A stretch of 64,000 nt of DNA from Rhizobiales bacterium GAS188 (GTDB lineage: Bacteria; Pseudomonadota; Alphaproteobacteria; Rhizobiales; Beijerinckiaceae), in assembly GCA_900104855.1 (NCBI GenBank), contig FNSS01000001.1:186001-250000 (forward strand). Direction: 5' to 3'. Positions within the stretch are counted from its first letter, which is position 1, and the number at the start of each line of letters is the position of its first letter. Below the pieces are notes generated by a model. It saw only the letters and a list, made by a program, of their open reading frames with translations, made no database searches and was not told the origin of the DNA. The position numbers were made by a program, and so were the translations under genes. Positions 63,010 through 64,000 of the stretch are shown here, piece by piece.

Positions 63010-64000
63010 ATGCAGATCGGCATCGACAGCTTCGTCTCGACCAGCCTGCCGGAGGACAAACGAGAATTCGAGGGCGATCCGGCGCGCATCCGCGACCTCC
63101 TGGAGGAGATCGAGCTTGCCGATCGGGTCGGGCTCGACGTCTACGCGATCGGCGAGCATCATCGCCCCGAATTCCTCGCCTCCGCCCCGGTCGTGCTGCT
63201 GGCAGCCGCCGCCGCGCGGACGCGGCGCATCCGCCTGGCGAGCGCCGTCACCGTGCTGAGCTCCGATGATCCGGTGCGCGTCTTCCAGCAATTCGCCACG
63301 CTCGATCTCATCTCGCAAGGGCGAGCCGAGATCATCGTCGGGCGCGGTTCCTTCATCGAATCCTATCCGCTGTTCGGATTCGATCTTCAGGACTATGACG
63401 CGCTGTTCACCGAGAAGCTCGAGCTGCTGCTCCAGCTTCGGGACCATGCCCGCATCCATTGGTCCGGCCAGCATCGTTCCCCTCTCACCGGACAGGGCGT
63501 CTTTCCGCGACCGGTGCAGAATCCCCTGCCCGTCCGCATCGGGGTCGGCGGCACGCCGCAATCCTTTGCGCGTGCCGGCATGCTGGGCCTGCCGCTCGTC
63601 GTCGCCATCATCGGCGGCGAGCCGCGCCGCTTCCGTCCCCTCGTCGATCTCTACCGCGAGGCCGGACGCCGCGCCGGACACAGCCCGGCGCAACTCGGCG
63701 TCAGCGTGCATTCCATCGGCTTCGTCGCCGACAGCATGGACGAGGCGGTAGAGACCCACTACCCGGTCTTCATGGACGCCTTCGCCCGGATCGGGAAGGA
63801 GCGTGGCTGGCCGCCCCCGACGCGCGCGCAGTTCGATGCCTTGCGCGCTCCGGATGGAGCACTGGTGCTCGGCGACCCTGAGACCGTGGCACGCAAGATC
63901 CTCTCCGTGAACGAGGCGCTCGGCGGCATCGAGTGCATGACGATCCTGCTCAATGGAGGCGTGGTGCCGCACGACAAGGTGATGCGTGCGATCGAGCTCA
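63010..64000 (+). CDS. Luciferase-like (LLM-class) flavin-dependent oxidoreductase, partial
   Basis: The frame runs from ATG 63010 to the window end without a stop (330 codons). It has the LLM fold start MQIGIDSFVST, then GLDVYAIGEHHRPEFLASAPVVLLAAAAARTRRIRLASAV in pieces, RAEIIVGRGSFIESYPLFG and PLPVRIGVGGTPQSFARAG. It probably uses FMNH2 or F420-like flavin with an unknown substrate. It is likely near complete, as the family is about 330-350 residues long. Confidence 0.88.
   Translation, partial: MQIGIDSFVSTSLPEDKREFEGDPARIRDLLEEIELADRVGLDVYAIGEHHRPEFLASAPVVLLAAAAARTRRIRLASAVTVLSSDDPVRVFQQFATLDLISQGRAEIIVGRGSFIESYPLFGFDLQDYDALFTEKLELLLQLRDHARIHWSGQHRSPLTGQGVFPRPVQNPLPVRIGVGGTPQSFARAGMLGLPLVVAIIGGEPRRFRPLVDLYREAGRRAGHSPAQLGVSVHSIGFVADSMDEAVETHYPVFMDAFARIGKERGWPPPTRAQFDALRAPDGALVLGDPETVARKILSVNEALGGIECMTILLNGGVVPHDKVMRAIEL

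Overview
The window looks like chromosomal DNA of a GC-rich alphaproteobacterium, most likely order Hyphomicrobiales (Rhizobiales). This rests on gene content and order (sdhCDAB with alphaproteobacterial SdhC/SdhD signatures, the soluble formate dehydrogenase cluster fdsGBA-fdhD-fdsD, argD-argF-hslO, groES-groEL) and on GC-biased coding with many GTG/TTG starts and ATGA overlaps. Genus cannot be decided from the sequence alone.

Layout. (1) 1-16100 is a stress and metal-homeostasis region. After a family 2 glycosyltransferase comes a compact five-gene operon (DUF5132, HMA_2 protein, P1B-type ATPase with an unusual transport motif, EcsC protein, DUF445 protein). It is followed by a structured leader with small ORFs, an MgtC protein, an OprB-type porin, a SLOG/DUF2493 protein, an Nramp-related transporter behind a HisE-like pyrophosphohydrolase, a CsoR/RcnR/FrmR-type repressor with a likely operator, a membrane-anchored TAXI-type binding protein and a second MgtC protein with its own structured leader. 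(2) 16400-20500 is the succinate dehydrogenase operon (sdhC, sdhD, sdhA, a DUF3052 gene, sdhB). (3) 20600-24400 holds an enamidase-like amidohydrolase, a LysE-type exporter, an SDR and a LysR regulator. (4) 24320-26820 is an accessory insert: a 150-bp direct repeat (the end of the LysR gene plus a REP-like inverted repeat) flanks an alpha/beta hydrolase, a complete IS5-family element with TCA target duplication, and a DUF6434 fragment. (5) 26900-32900 is the NAD-dependent molybdenum formate dehydrogenase operon. (6) 33600-49800 is core metabolism and housekeeping: argD, argF, hslO, argE, a TrkH-type transporter, ruvB, ybgC, a TVP38/FAD-oxidoreductase pair, a histidine kinase, groEL/groES, and an epimerase plus MraY/WecA-type transferase. 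(7) From tRNA-Gln(TTG) at 49941 to about 62900 lies an accessory catabolic block: a metzincin-like protease, a MarR regulator, and what reads as a complete upper phthalate pathway (Rieske oxygenase, reductase, dihydrodiol dehydrogenase, decarboxylase) with a branched-chain-type ABC importer. A pRiA4b ORF-3 protein and a partial luciferase-like flavin enzyme close the window.

How the parts fit. The phthalate genes form two divergent transcription units sharing a CTTAG-N4-CTAAG motif 41-47 bp before each first gene, with a third copy just after the marR gene; this suggests one small MarR regulon. The LysR gene was probably once adjacent to the fds operon as its regulator and was separated from it by the 2.4-kb insert. 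Short tandem duplications of 15-18 bp recur at gene starts and linkers through the window.

Searches and alignments were not possible. Family assignments rest on recognisable motifs, length and gene context.
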